Of a stretch of DNA of 44,855 bases, positions 30,534 through 38,157 are shown one piece after another (the first letter of the stretch is position 1; each line of letters opens with the position of its first letter). The DNA lies in contig JAPYTP010000025.1 in NCBI GenBank assembly GCA_029941885.1, positions 1 through 44,855 of the forward strand. Direction: 5' to 3'. Source of the DNA: Myxococcota bacterium (GTDB lineage: Bacteria; Myxococcota_A; UBA9160; UBA4427). The notes beneath the pieces were generated by a model. The model ran no database searches. It saw nothing but the letters and a program-made list of their open reading frames with translations, and was not told the origin of the DNA. Made by a program: the position numbers and the translations under genes.

Positions 30534-32798
30534 CTCGACCAGCGCCGTGACGGTCCCGCTTCTGGATCGCGCGGGATGGTCCACGAAGATCGGTGACGAC
30601 CAGGCGCGCTCGCGAACGTCGTCCAGACAATCGTCGCCGGTTTCGCACAATTCGATCGACTCGACCTCGCCCTCGGCGTTTCGTTTCGGTCGAAGCGGAT
30701 CCCCGAGAATCGCCGGACGGGCCTCTTCGAGGGCGCGCACGTAGTAGAGCGTGTCGCGACCCCGATCGACGAAATCCTCGTCGCTGAACCGAATCGTGCA
30801 TCCCTCGGGCGTCGCGTCGCAGTCGTAGCGCCGCCACGGATCCTCGATCAGAGGATCGACGTTCTCGCCGATCTCGATCCGGGTCGTGATCCGAACGACC
30901 TCGATCGCGACGATCGGCCGGCGCAAATCGCTCGGGAAATAACATTCGTTGTGGCAGAGGTCCGCGATCCGGTCGCCGCCGAGTCCCTCGCGACTCCAAT
31001 CGGGACAACCCGGCTTCGGTTCGAAGGAACCCAGGGCCCGCACTTCGAATTCCGGAGCACCCGATAATTCGACTTCGCTCCCCATCGGCGCGGCAGAGCC
31101 GTCGGGGGAATTCAGCAGGTCGAACCAGAGCAGGATGCGCGGGCCACTGGTCGCATAGACCTCTCGACGATTCATCGCGTCCCAGAGATCCCCCCGTGCC
31201 CGACTCGCGGAGTGGACCGCCGCCAGGCCGCCGGGGTACAGGAAGGCCTGGGTGCGGCCATCGTTGCCACGCACCCCGATCGCCCCCTGGTCCGGCCGCA
31301 TCGGCATCTGGGGATCCTCCATTGCCACGCCACCGATGATTCCGGCGGCACCTCCACCGGGGACGTCGTTCACATCGGTCATCAACCCACGATCGACGGC
31401 CTTGTAGCCGACACCGGGCCGGGCCGAATGCTCATCGCTCGAAGCCACGAAGCCGTAGCGAAAACGCAGGGGGTCCTCGTTCTCGTCGAGGATGTCGGGA
31501 TGCGCCAGGGACATCCCGTACTGAACCGACTCCCGCGGCCTGTACGAGAAACTCGGCTTGAAACAGTCGCGACATTGGCCGCAATCGAGCCACTCTTCGG
31601 GCTCTGCATCGGGAAAGACACGGCCCGGCCTCGTGTAGGCCTCCGTCGCGTAGGACCTGGCGAGATCGACACGCCGATCGCACTCCGCCTTGTCGAGGCC
31701 GCCACAGCGACCTCGCATGATCTCGCCCGCCTGCCAACAGCAGGGCAGGTAGTCCTCGGTCGGTGCCGGACAGATCCGATTCCCCGAATCATCGACCTCC
31801 CATTCACGCCAGCGGCGATACTGCTCGGAATTGCCGTGGCCAGACATGATCTCGACGAGCCGCATCTTGTCTGCGTCGTAGTTCTCTGGCGCGAGATGTT
31901 TGTCCATGGTCGTCGTCGCTGGCGTGTATACGCCCCAGGCGGTCCCGTGTGGAATCTCGAGAACCTCGCCTCCCCATTCGTCGAGCTTGCGATGGAGGAT
32001 TTCCGGCGTCGGCGCCACCTCGAGGCAGCCCGCCGGAAGATCGGCGCTCGAAATCCCATCCGGGCAGACAGGGCTCTCGAGCAGCCTGTCCGCGTACGTG
32101 ACATAGTCGGAATAGCGCGACCAATGCGTGGGATCGATCCACTTGAGCTGGGAAATCGCCTTCGCCGTCTGCAACATCGCTGTGCGCTTGTCCTCCGCGG
32201 CGATCGGTCGCAGGGGAAGGAGATCGTCCGCGGTTTCCGGGAACACCAGACAGCGATGACCGTAGTGCGCCTCGGGTGTCAGGCCGGCCTGGCTCCACTC
32301 GAATCCCATGAAAGCAACGAGATCCGGGTTCGCCGGATCCCCCGCGCGGGCGTTGCAGTCACGGACGCTCTCTTTGGAGAGTCGGTAGTGGAGCGGCCGC
32401 AGCGATTCCGCGTGATCGGTCAGCGCGAAGAAATCGAGGTTCGCGCAGTAACGGGCGAAATCGCACGCATCCGCCGGCGGGTGGGCCCCCTCGCCGCCCA
32501 CCGCGGGGAGCGAAAAGAGATAGGCATCCTGGGAGAAAGTCGTGTGGACATGGAGATCTCCGAAGAGGATCTGCTTGTCGGGCAATCCACGTGTCGATCC
32601 GCTTCGCTCGGCGAGGGCGAGCACGCCGGCCTTCTGACGCGCACCGCTCTCCAAGATGACCTCCGCCGGCTTGGCGTCCCCCTGGATCTCGTAGGTTTCC
32701 TGGGGCGGTTGCTGGCCACACGCCGCGAACAAGACCATCAGAACGAGCAACGGCGCCCTTCCGGTAAGCCACTCAAACCTCGATTCACGCGCTGACAT
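30525..32798 (-). CDS. DUF3604 domain lipoprotein, PHP-like metal hydrolase fold
   Basis: 757 residues. The N-terminus is a lipoprotein signal, APLLVLMVLFAACGQQPP, with Cys at about residue 26. The DUF3604 domain fills the rest: QILFGDLHVHTTFSQDAYLF (DxHxH metal motif), LDFFALTDHAESLRP, ILHRKLDEWGGEVLEIPHGT, FVASSDEHSARPGVGYKAVD, and MNRREVYATSGPRILLWFDL. Several CxxC-like pairs (PCCWQ, CGQCRDC) are present. The family is common in marine and soil bacteria, has a PHP-like amidohydrolase look, and no established substrate. Probably faces the periplasm or outer membrane. ATG at 32798 follows a GGAG. Confidence 0.88.
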   Translation of the reverse strand: MSARESRFEWLTGRAPLLVLMVLFAACGQQPPQETYEIQGDAKPAEVILESGARQKAGVLALAERSGSTRGLPDKQILFGDLHVHTTFSQDAYLFSLPAVGGEGAHPPADACDFARYCANLDFFALTDHAESLRPLHYRLSKESVRDCNARAGDPANPDLVAFMGFEWSQAGLTPEAHYGHRCLVFPETADDLLPLRPIAAEDKRTAMLQTAKAISQLKWIDPTHWSRYSDYVTYADRLLESPVCPDGISSADLPAGCLEVAPTPEILHRKLDEWGGEVLEIPHGTAWGVYTPATTTMDKHLAPENYDADKMRLVEIMSGHGNSEQYRRWREWEVDDSGNRICPAPTEDYLPCCWQAGEIMRGRCGGLDKAECDRRVDLARSYATEAYTRPGRVFPDAEPEEWLDCGQCRDCFKPSFSYRPRESVQYGMSLAHPDILDENEDPLRFRYGFVASSDEHSARPGVGYKAVDRGLMTDVNDVPGGGAAGIIGGVAMEDPQMPMRPDQGAIGVRGNDGRTQAFLYPGGLAAVHSASRARGDLWDAMNRREVYATSGPRILLWFDLLNSPDGSAAPMGSEVELSGAPEFEVRALGSFEPKPGCPDWSREGLGGDRIADLCHNECYFPSDLRRPIVAIEVVRITTRIEIGENVDPLIEDPWRRYDCDATPEGCTIRFSDEDFVDRGRDTLYYVRALEEARPAILGDPLRPKRNAEGEVESIELCETGDDCLDDVRERAWSSPIFVDHPARSRSGTVTALVELR

Positions 32799-32836
32799 CA
32801 CTCCGCCCCCTCGCCTTACACCGCCCCGGCGGGGTC

Positions 32837-32845
32837 ACTCTAGCG
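32837..32845 (-). promoter_or_regulatory. CGCTAGAGT -10-like box ahead of the DUF3604 gene
   Basis: On the minus strand CGCTAGAGT lies 38 nt upstream of the ATG at 32798. It matches the recurrent motif in both core and flanks. Confidence 0.4.
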
Positions 32846-32975
32846 CGAAGAGGTGTCCGATCAGGTCGAGGCCCACACGTCGCCCACCGCCCCTGCCAGC
32901 CAGCCAGCGAGTCGTTTCCTTTGGGATGCGCCACACTCTGTTGCGAGCCCGAGCACCCACCCCGGACGCCTGCGC

Positions 32976-33548
32976 GTGAACGATTCCGAACAAATCGCCG
33001 ATTCGGCCGACTCGAGGGAACCTTCCGGCGAATCACCCCCCCTCGCGTGTGTGCCGAGTCTCGATCAGATCCAGGCCGCCCAGCGCGGTGACCTCATCGC
33101 CATGGGCGACGTGCTCGACGGACTGATGCCCTGGGTCGGACGACTCTGCGGATCGATCGCGCTGGACGCCGGTCCCGATGCCGCCCAGGACACCTTGATC
33201 CAGGTGATGCGCGATCTGAAGGGCCTGCGCGATCCCAGCGCGCTTCGTTCCTGGGTCCGACGGATCGCGACCCGCGAAGCCATCCGTCACGCCGAGCGCC
33301 GGCGTCGCGAGCCCCTGGTCGATCATTTCGAAAACAGCGAGGGACGGCTGCTCGATCCGGGCCTGCAGGCCGACGTGAAGAGTGTGCTCGCCGAACTCCC
33401 GCCCGACCAGCGCGCCGTTCTCGTCCTGCGAGATCTCGAAGGACTCTCCGAATCCGAGGCCGCGACCGAAATGAACGTCGCTCGCGGAACGATCAAATCC
33501 AGACTCCATCGCGCCCGCGATGCGTTCCGAAAGAGGTGGCCGACATGA
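32976..33548 (+). CDS. ECF-type RNA polymerase sigma factor
   Basis: 190 residues with this start. Region 2 is seen as VLDGLMPWVGRLCGSIALDA, DAAQDTLIQVMRDLKGLRDP and SALRSWVRRIATREAIRHAE. Region 4 is VLAELPPDQRAVLVLRDLEG, LSESEAATEMNVARGTIKSR and LHRARDAFRKRW, with the helix-turn-helix. There is no N-terminal region 1, so this is the ECF group, which usually controls envelope or stress genes. GTG at 32976 is the likely start because everything before residue 42 of the longest frame (GTG at 32853) looks unlike protein. Its stop overlaps the start of an SRPBCC gene (ATGA). No typical anti-sigma gene is adjacent. Confidence 0.85.
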   Translation: MNDSEQIADSADSREPSGESPPLACVPSLDQIQAAQRGDLIAMGDVLDGLMPWVGRLCGSIALDAGPDAAQDTLIQVMRDLKGLRDPSALRSWVRRIATREAIRHAERRRREPLVDHFENSEGRLLDPGLQADVKSVLAELPPDQRAVLVLRDLEGLSESEAATEMNVARGTIKSRLHRARDAFRKRWPT

Positions 33549-34063
33549 GCCCCGACGATCCAACGCTCGATCCCGACCCGAACGGAACGCTCGATCGACC
33601 GATCGACGCCCACCGTTATGCGTGGCCCCTGGCCGAACTCGACCCGGTTTCGCGAATGCGCGCCCTGGCAGGCGGACTCCCCTACGCGGCGACCGACGAG
33701 ACCGTCTTCGAGGTCCCCTTCGATCGCTTCTGGTCGTATGTCACGGACTTCGAAAACAACACCGCGAAATTCGAGGGAACCGTCGGAAGAGCTCGAATTC
33801 TCGAGCGCAGGGGCGATCGGCTCACGCTCGAAGCTCGCGGGCCCGTAATTGGCCCTTGGATGCGATTCGACGTCGTGGTGCGGCCCGGATGGTGTCTGAT
33901 GCGAACGCGAATCGGAGAGATCGGGATGGCCGCAAGACCGGAGGGTGAGGGATCGACTCGATTCTTCCATTTCGAGGGATCCTCGATGTTGGGTCGGGTC
34001 CTGCGCCCCTTCTTTGCCTGGAATATCCGACGGGATTTCCGAAGGTTGCGAGCGCTGCTCTAG
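33545..34063 (+). CDS. SRPBCC (START/polyketide-cyclase-like) protein coupled to the sigma factor
   Basis: 172 residues. A lipid-binding SRPBCC pattern begins about residue 50: TDETVFEVPFDRFWSYVTDF, AKFEGTVGRARILERRGDRL, then beta-rich GPVIGPWMRFDVVVRPGWCL and a C-terminal helix-like LRPFFAWNIRRDFRRLRALL. The fold makes a hydrophobic pocket for a small ligand. The ATG at 33545 overlaps the sigma-factor stop (ATGA), so translation is coupled; a GTG at 33536 is also possible. A ligand-binding partner in the position where anti-sigma factors usually sit is notable. Function as ligand sensor for the sigma factor is inference. Confidence 0.7.
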   Translation: MSPDDPTLDPDPNGTLDRPIDAHRYAWPLAELDPVSRMRALAGGLPYAATDETVFEVPFDRFWSYVTDFENNTAKFEGTVGRARILERRGDRLTLEARGPVIGPWMRFDVVVRPGWCLMRTRIGEIGMAARPEGEGSTRFFHFEGSSMLGRVLRPFFAWNIRRDFRRLRALL

Positions 34064-34209
34064 CGGACTGCGGGATTCGGTCTCGAAAATCGTGAGCGAT
34101 GGGCTCGTCTGTCCGGCTGACCTCTCGACTACGATCGCCTGGGCCGATCCGGGAGAGCACCCGATGCGCGGGGCTGGCCACCTCGAAGCTGCGCAAATGA
34201 GGATGAGCC

Positions 34210-35007
34210 TTGAAACGTCTACTGAACTTCACGAGGTCGCTAGTCGCGCTGCTGGCGATCCCGACGGCGCTCGTCTTCTTCTATCAACACCGTCTGCTCT
34301 ACCCAGCCCCACCGATTGCGCTTCCCATAAACCTTCCACCCCACGTCGAGCGGATCGATCTCGGAGAGAGCTATGCGCTGCTCCTGGAATCCCACGCCGG
34401 CGAGGCCCACCGAAAACCGCTGATCATCTACGCCCACGGCAATGGCGAAGCCGCCGTCCAATGGGTCGACGAGTTCGACGGAGTCCTTTCTCGAGGCATC
34501 TCCGTGCTGCTGGTCGAATACCCGGGATATGCCGGCGCGAGTGGGAGCCCAACGCTCGGATCGATTCGAGAGACGTGGCTGGCGGCCTATGACGCGCTGA
34601 CCAAACGGCCGGGAATCGACGTGAAGGCCATCATCGTCTACGGCCGCTCGATGGGTGGGGGAGCGGCTGCGCTGCTCGCGGCGGAGCGGCCGGTCGCCGC
34701 CCTGGTCCTCGAATCGACTTTCACGACCCTGGCCCGGCTCGTCTCCGAGAAGGGCATCCCCAGCTTCTTGCTGCGCGATCGCTACGACATCGAAGCCACG
34801 GTTCGAAGTCTCGACGTTCCCGTCTTCGTGTATCACGGCACCCAGGACAGATTGATTCCCTCGAGCCATGGTCGGGCCCTCGCGACGGCGGCGAAGGATT
34901 CCACCTTCGTCACGGCAACGTGTGGCCACAACAGCTGCCCGAGGCCGTGGGACGACCTCTTTGTCTTCCTCGCCGAGAAGGCTGGAATCGCGACCGGCTT
35001 ACCCTAG
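34210..35007 (+). CDS. Alpha/beta hydrolase with N-terminal membrane anchor
   Basis: 265 residues. An N-terminal hydrophobic stretch SLVALLAIPTALVFFYQHRL is an uncleaved-looking anchor. The alpha/beta hydrolase core has IIYAHGNGEAAVQWV (oxyanion), nucleophile elbow VYGRSMGGGAAALLAAERPV (Gly-Arg-Ser-Met-Gly), catalytic Asp in VYHGTQDRLIPSS and His in CGHNSCP. This fits membrane-anchored BEM46-like serine hydrolases. TTG at 34210 follows GGATGAG. Upstream ATGs at 34197 and 34203 are out of frame. TACGAT at 34130 may be its -10. Its end overlaps ilvA by 9 nt. Confidence 0.85.
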   Translation: MKRLLNFTRSLVALLAIPTALVFFYQHRLLYPAPPIALPINLPPHVERIDLGESYALLLESHAGEAHRKPLIIYAHGNGEAAVQWVDEFDGVLSRGISVLLVEYPGYAGASGSPTLGSIRETWLAAYDALTKRPGIDVKAIIVYGRSMGGGAAALLAAERPVAALVLESTFTTLARLVSEKGIPSFLLRDRYDIEATVRSLDVPVFVYHGTQDRLIPSSHGRALATAAKDSTFVTATCGHNSCPRPWDDLFVFLAEKAGIATGLP

Positions 35008-36513
35008 AAACAAGCCTGTCGCCGGGTTCCCGGTTTCCTCGACCCACGGATAGCCAAGATCTTCGAGGAGTCGGTCGAGCTCTTCTGACTCTGCTTCGGG
35101 CACCTCGAGCCCGGCCAGAACGCGGCCGAAGGCCGCGCCGTGGTTGCGGTAGTGGAAGAGACTGATATTCCAGCGCCCGCCCACGCTCTCGAGGAATCTC
35201 ACGAGCGCCCCGGGCCGTTCGGGAAACTCGAAACGGAAAAGACGCTCGTTCGGTCTCGTTGCACGTCCGCCGACCATGAAACGAACATGAAGCTTCGCCA
35301 TCTCGTTCCCGGTCATGTCCACGACTTCGAAGTCGGCACGTCGCAGCCCCTCCATCACTCGCTCGCGCTCGCTCTCCGCTCCCGACAATTCGACCCCGAT
35401 GAAGACGTGTGCTGCATCCGACCCGCCGTAGCGGTAGTTGAACTCGGTGAGTTCGTGCCCCCCGAGCGCGGGACAGAGTGCCTGGAACGCACCGGGTCGC
35501 TCCGGAATCGTGACGGCGAGCAAGGCCTCTCGGTTCTCACCGATCTGTGCCCGCTCGGCCACGTGGCGCAAACGATCGAAGTTCATGTTCGCGCCACTGT
35601 CGATCGCCACCAGCGCGGCGCCGCGAACGCCTTCGCGCGCCACCCAGCGTTTCAGCCCTGCGATCGCGAGCGCGCCCGCGGGCTCCGCGATCGAGCGGGT
35701 GTCATCGAAGATGTCACGAATCCCTGCACAGATTTCGTCGATCCCGACGGTCAGGACCTCGTCGATCTGATCGCGCAGGATCTCGAAGGGAAGCTCGCCG
35801 ACCTTTCGAACCGCCACACCGTCCGCGAAGAGGCCGACCGGCCCGATATCGACCCGCTCTCCCGCGGCCAACGCCGCCGACAGACACGCGGCGTCTTCCG
35901 GCTCGACCCCGATCACCCGGGTCGTCGGGGAGATGCGCTTCACATAGGCCACCGTCCCCGCCGCAAGTCCGCCACCGCCGACAGGAACGAAGATCGCATC
36001 GAGGGCCCCACGGTGTTGGCGCAGGATCTCCATCGCGACCGTGCCCTGCCCCGCGATCACATCGGGATCGTCATACGCGTGTACGAAGACGCGCCCATCT
36101 TGCTCACGGATCCGACGTGCAAGCGCCAATGCCTCATCGTAGCTGTCGCCTTCCAGAATAGATTCCGCGCCCAGCCGCTCGACCGCGTCTACCTTGATCC
36201 GAGGCGTCGTCCGGGGCATCACGATGCGCGCATCGACCCCCAGCTTCGCGGCGGAGAGCGCCACGCCCTGGGCGTGATTGCCGGCGGAGGCCGCCACGAC
36301 ACCCGCCTTTCGCTCGGAATCGCTCAGCTGGCGGATCTTGTTGTAGGCCCCGCGCAGCTTGAACGAGAAGACCGGCTGCAGGTCCTCGCGTTTGACCCAC
36401 ACTCGATTGCCCAGCCGCTCCGAAAGCAACGGAACCGCATCGAGCGGTGTCTCGTCCGCCACATCGTAGACCGGTGCGCGCAAGATACGTTCGAGCAGGT
36501 CGTCACGGTCCAT
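34999..36513 (-). CDS. ilvA: Threonine ammonia-lyase, biosynthetic, with two ACT-like domains
   Basis: 504 residues, near E. coli IlvA (514). PLP-dependent core: LQPVFSFKLRGAYNKIRQLS (PLP Lys in FKLRGA), VVAASAGNHAQGVALSAAKL, GTVAMEILRQHRGALDAIFV, GGGGLAAGTVAYVKRISP and SGANMNFDRLRHVAERAQIG. The C-terminal 180 residues carry two ACT-like repeats (LLAVTIPERPGAFQALCPAL, LFRFEFPERPGALVRFLESV) for feedback by isoleucine. It deaminates Thr to 2-oxobutanoate, first step of Ile synthesis. Its ATG overlaps the rsmE stop (TGATG). Its 3' end overlaps the hydrolase. Confidence 0.95.
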   Translation of the reverse strand: MDRDDLLERILRAPVYDVADETPLDAVPLLSERLGNRVWVKREDLQPVFSFKLRGAYNKIRQLSDSERKAGVVAASAGNHAQGVALSAAKLGVDARIVMPRTTPRIKVDAVERLGAESILEGDSYDEALALARRIREQDGRVFVHAYDDPDVIAGQGTVAMEILRQHRGALDAIFVPVGGGGLAAGTVAYVKRISPTTRVIGVEPEDAACLSAALAAGERVDIGPVGLFADGVAVRKVGELPFEILRDQIDEVLTVGIDEICAGIRDIFDDTRSIAEPAGALAIAGLKRWVAREGVRGAALVAIDSGANMNFDRLRHVAERAQIGENREALLAVTIPERPGAFQALCPALGGHELTEFNYRYGGSDAAHVFIGVELSGAESERERVMEGLRRADFEVVDMTGNEMAKLHVRFMVGGRATRPNERLFRFEFPERPGALVRFLESVGGRWNISLFHYRNHGAAFGRVLAGLEVPEAESEELDRLLEDLGYPWVEETGNPATGLFLG

Positions 36514-37202
36514 CAGTTCTTCCTCACGAGGTGGTGAGCGACGACGCCAGCGACCGCCGCCGTTTCGATTCGAAGGTTATGTGGAGCCAATGACTGCGGA
36601 ATGGCCGACGCCTCGAGCAACCGACGGCGTTCCGTTTCGCTGAAGCCCGCCTCGGGACCGATCAAGAGCAGCGAAGCGCTGGAATCGATTCGCCCCCCCC
36701 TACCCTCCCGATCGCCAAAATAGATCGGGCCCGTAGCGGAGCCGAGGGCCAACGCCAGATGGACCGGGGCTCTCACGTCCAAGGTCCAGGCCCGGCGGGC
36801 GACCTTGCAACTCTCGACCAAAATGCGTTGCAATCGCTTTTCCGTCGGGTCCAGATGGCGGACCGTGGATTCCTCCAGAATGAGCGGTTGCCAGGTTTCC
36901 AGCCCGAGCTGAGACAACATCTGAAGCATCGTGGAGAGCCGATCCCCCTTCGGGATCGCACTCGCCAACACGAAGCCCGAGTCCGCTCTCGGCACCTCGC
37001 GAATTTTCTCGATCTCGACGACCGTCTCGCGCTTCGTGATCGACACGAGTCTCGCGCTCGCGACTCTCCCACGACCATCGAAGACGACGAGATCGCTTCC
37101 CACTCGAAGCCGCCGCGTCGTGATGTGACGTATTTCCGCCGCCGGCAACGTGATCGGTCCCGTCGCGCCGATCTCCTCCGCGTAGGCCCAGAGATCACTC
37201 AC
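36513..37202 (-). CDS. rsmE: 16S rRNA m3U1498 methyltransferase RsmE
   Basis: 229 residues. The N-terminal PUA-like part HITTRRLRVGSDLVVFDGRG is followed by the SPOUT trefoil knot: LASAIPKGDRLSTMLQMLSQ, VRHLDPTEKRLQRILVESCK, the SAM-site LLLIGPEAGFSETERRRLLE and LAPHNLRIETAAVAGVVAHH (usual LRxETA motif). It methylates U1498 in the decoding region of 16S rRNA. A GTG starts it at 37202, 8 nt inside the rsmJ end, and its stop overlaps ilvA, so the three genes form a tight operon. Confidence 0.93.
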   Translation of the reverse strand: MSDLWAYAEEIGATGPITLPAAEIRHITTRRLRVGSDLVVFDGRGRVASARLVSITKRETVVEIEKIREVPRADSGFVLASAIPKGDRLSTMLQMLSQLGLETWQPLILEESTVRHLDPTEKRLQRILVESCKVARRAWTLDVRAPVHLALALGSATGPIYFGDREGRGGRIDSSASLLLIGPEAGFSETERRRLLEASAIPQSLAPHNLRIETAAVAGVVAHHLVRKN

Positions 37203-38028
37203 CGGGGCTGGCCTTCATTCGCATCGGATTCACGTAGACATCGAATCGAAGGAGCTTGGTCTCGATCTCGAAGCTCGCCCCGGACACGATCGGATCGGCA
37301 TGATGCGGGCGCTTCACGACGACGCGTGCCGCCTTTTCACACGCCCGTTCGACGAGGTTCGCCGCGTCTCCTTGCCCCCCTAGCAAGGCCCGCAAGACCT
37401 GGAGTTCGCGCCGGGGCTTTGCGCTTCTGTGTCTCGGCGAGGGGTACATCGGATCGAGATAGATCCCGATATTCATTCCGTCGAGAGACGCGATCTGGTC
37501 TGCTCCATCCCCGTGCGAGAAGGACAATCGCAAGGCGACGGCGGGCGGAATCGACCCCCGGTTCCGGGCACGTTCCCAGCCACTGATCAACACCGCATAG
37601 ACGGCGGCATCCCTCTCGAAGGCTCGCACCCGATGACCCGCATGAGCGAGGCGATAGGCGTCGCCGCCTAGACCGGCGGTCAGATCGAGGATCTCTTCGA
37701 TGGGTTTTTTTCCGAAGGCTCGGACGAGCGGATTTCGACCCGCTCCGGACGACCGGTTTTCCGGCGGATTGGCGTCCGGGGGAAATCGGGCCTGAATGCC
37801 CCGGCGATCGTGTTCTCCCGGTGGGCGAAGGTCCAACGCCTGCTCGTGTTCACCGAGCAGGAAGGCGCCATCCGCGCCCTGCTCGGCGGTCGGAATACCG
37901 AGTTCACGCACGAGGGGGTGCTCGCGAAGTGCCGAGTCGGCCACCACGCATGCGGCCCCACGAAGACCCATCGAGCGAGCGCCACATGTCGCCCCGGACC
38001 CTCCCCTCTGCTCGGATCGGGAACTCAC
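37195..38028 (-). CDS. rsmJ: 16S rRNA m2G1516 methyltransferase RsmJ
   Basis: 277 residues. The class I SAM-methyltransferase core resembles RsmJ: NPLVRAFGKKPIEEILDLTA, AGLGGDAYRLAHAGHRVRAF with acidic ERDAAV, DGMNIGIYLDPMYPSPRHRS (DPMYP active motif) and KPRRELQVLRALLG, then EKAARVVVKRPHHA. RsmJ is best known from Gammaproteobacteria and methylates G1516 near the decoding centre. GTG at 38028, with AGGGG 7 nt upstream, is chosen over the ATG at 37971. A CGCTACCCT box lies 48 nt upstream. Confidence 0.85.
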   Translation of the reverse strand: MSSRSEQRGGSGATCGARSMGLRGAACVVADSALREHPLVRELGIPTAEQGADGAFLLGEHEQALDLRPPGEHDRRGIQARFPPDANPPENRSSGAGRNPLVRAFGKKPIEEILDLTAGLGGDAYRLAHAGHRVRAFERDAAVYAVLISGWERARNRGSIPPAVALRLSFSHGDGADQIASLDGMNIGIYLDPMYPSPRHRSAKPRRELQVLRALLGGQGDAANLVERACEKAARVVVKRPHHADPIVSGASFEIETKLLRFDVYVNPMRMKASPGE

Positions 38029-38076
38029 CCGCCAACCCCTCTCCCTCGATCGGCGATCTCCCCGACCGCGGAATCC

Positions 38077-38085
38077 AGGGTAGCG
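38077..38085 (-). promoter_or_regulatory. CGCTACCCT -10-like box for the rsmJ-rsmE-ilvA operon
   Basis: On the minus strand CGCTACCCT (TACCCT box at 38082-38077) lies 48 nt before the GTG at 38028. It fits the CGYTANNNT pattern. The rest of the 129-nt gap to the RND gene contains nothing else I can support. Confidence 0.3.
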
Positions 38086-38157
38086 GCGATCCAGTCGACG
38101 CGGCGAGTGCAGGCCGAATCTCCGATGCGCCCCTCGGATCCGCGCGGATCACGATCG

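Noticed and set aside
31212-32795. 527-codon plus-strand frame inside the DUF3604 gene
   Set aside because: Antisense to a gene with clear lipobox and metal motifs; no domain.
34999-35007. Tail-to-tail gene overlaps (also 30525-30533 and 43846-43862)
   Set aside because: Overlaps of 9-17 nt between converging genes are ordinary in compact genomes.
35140-36537. 465-codon plus-strand frame inside ilvA
   Set aside because: Antisense shadow, no recognisable fold.
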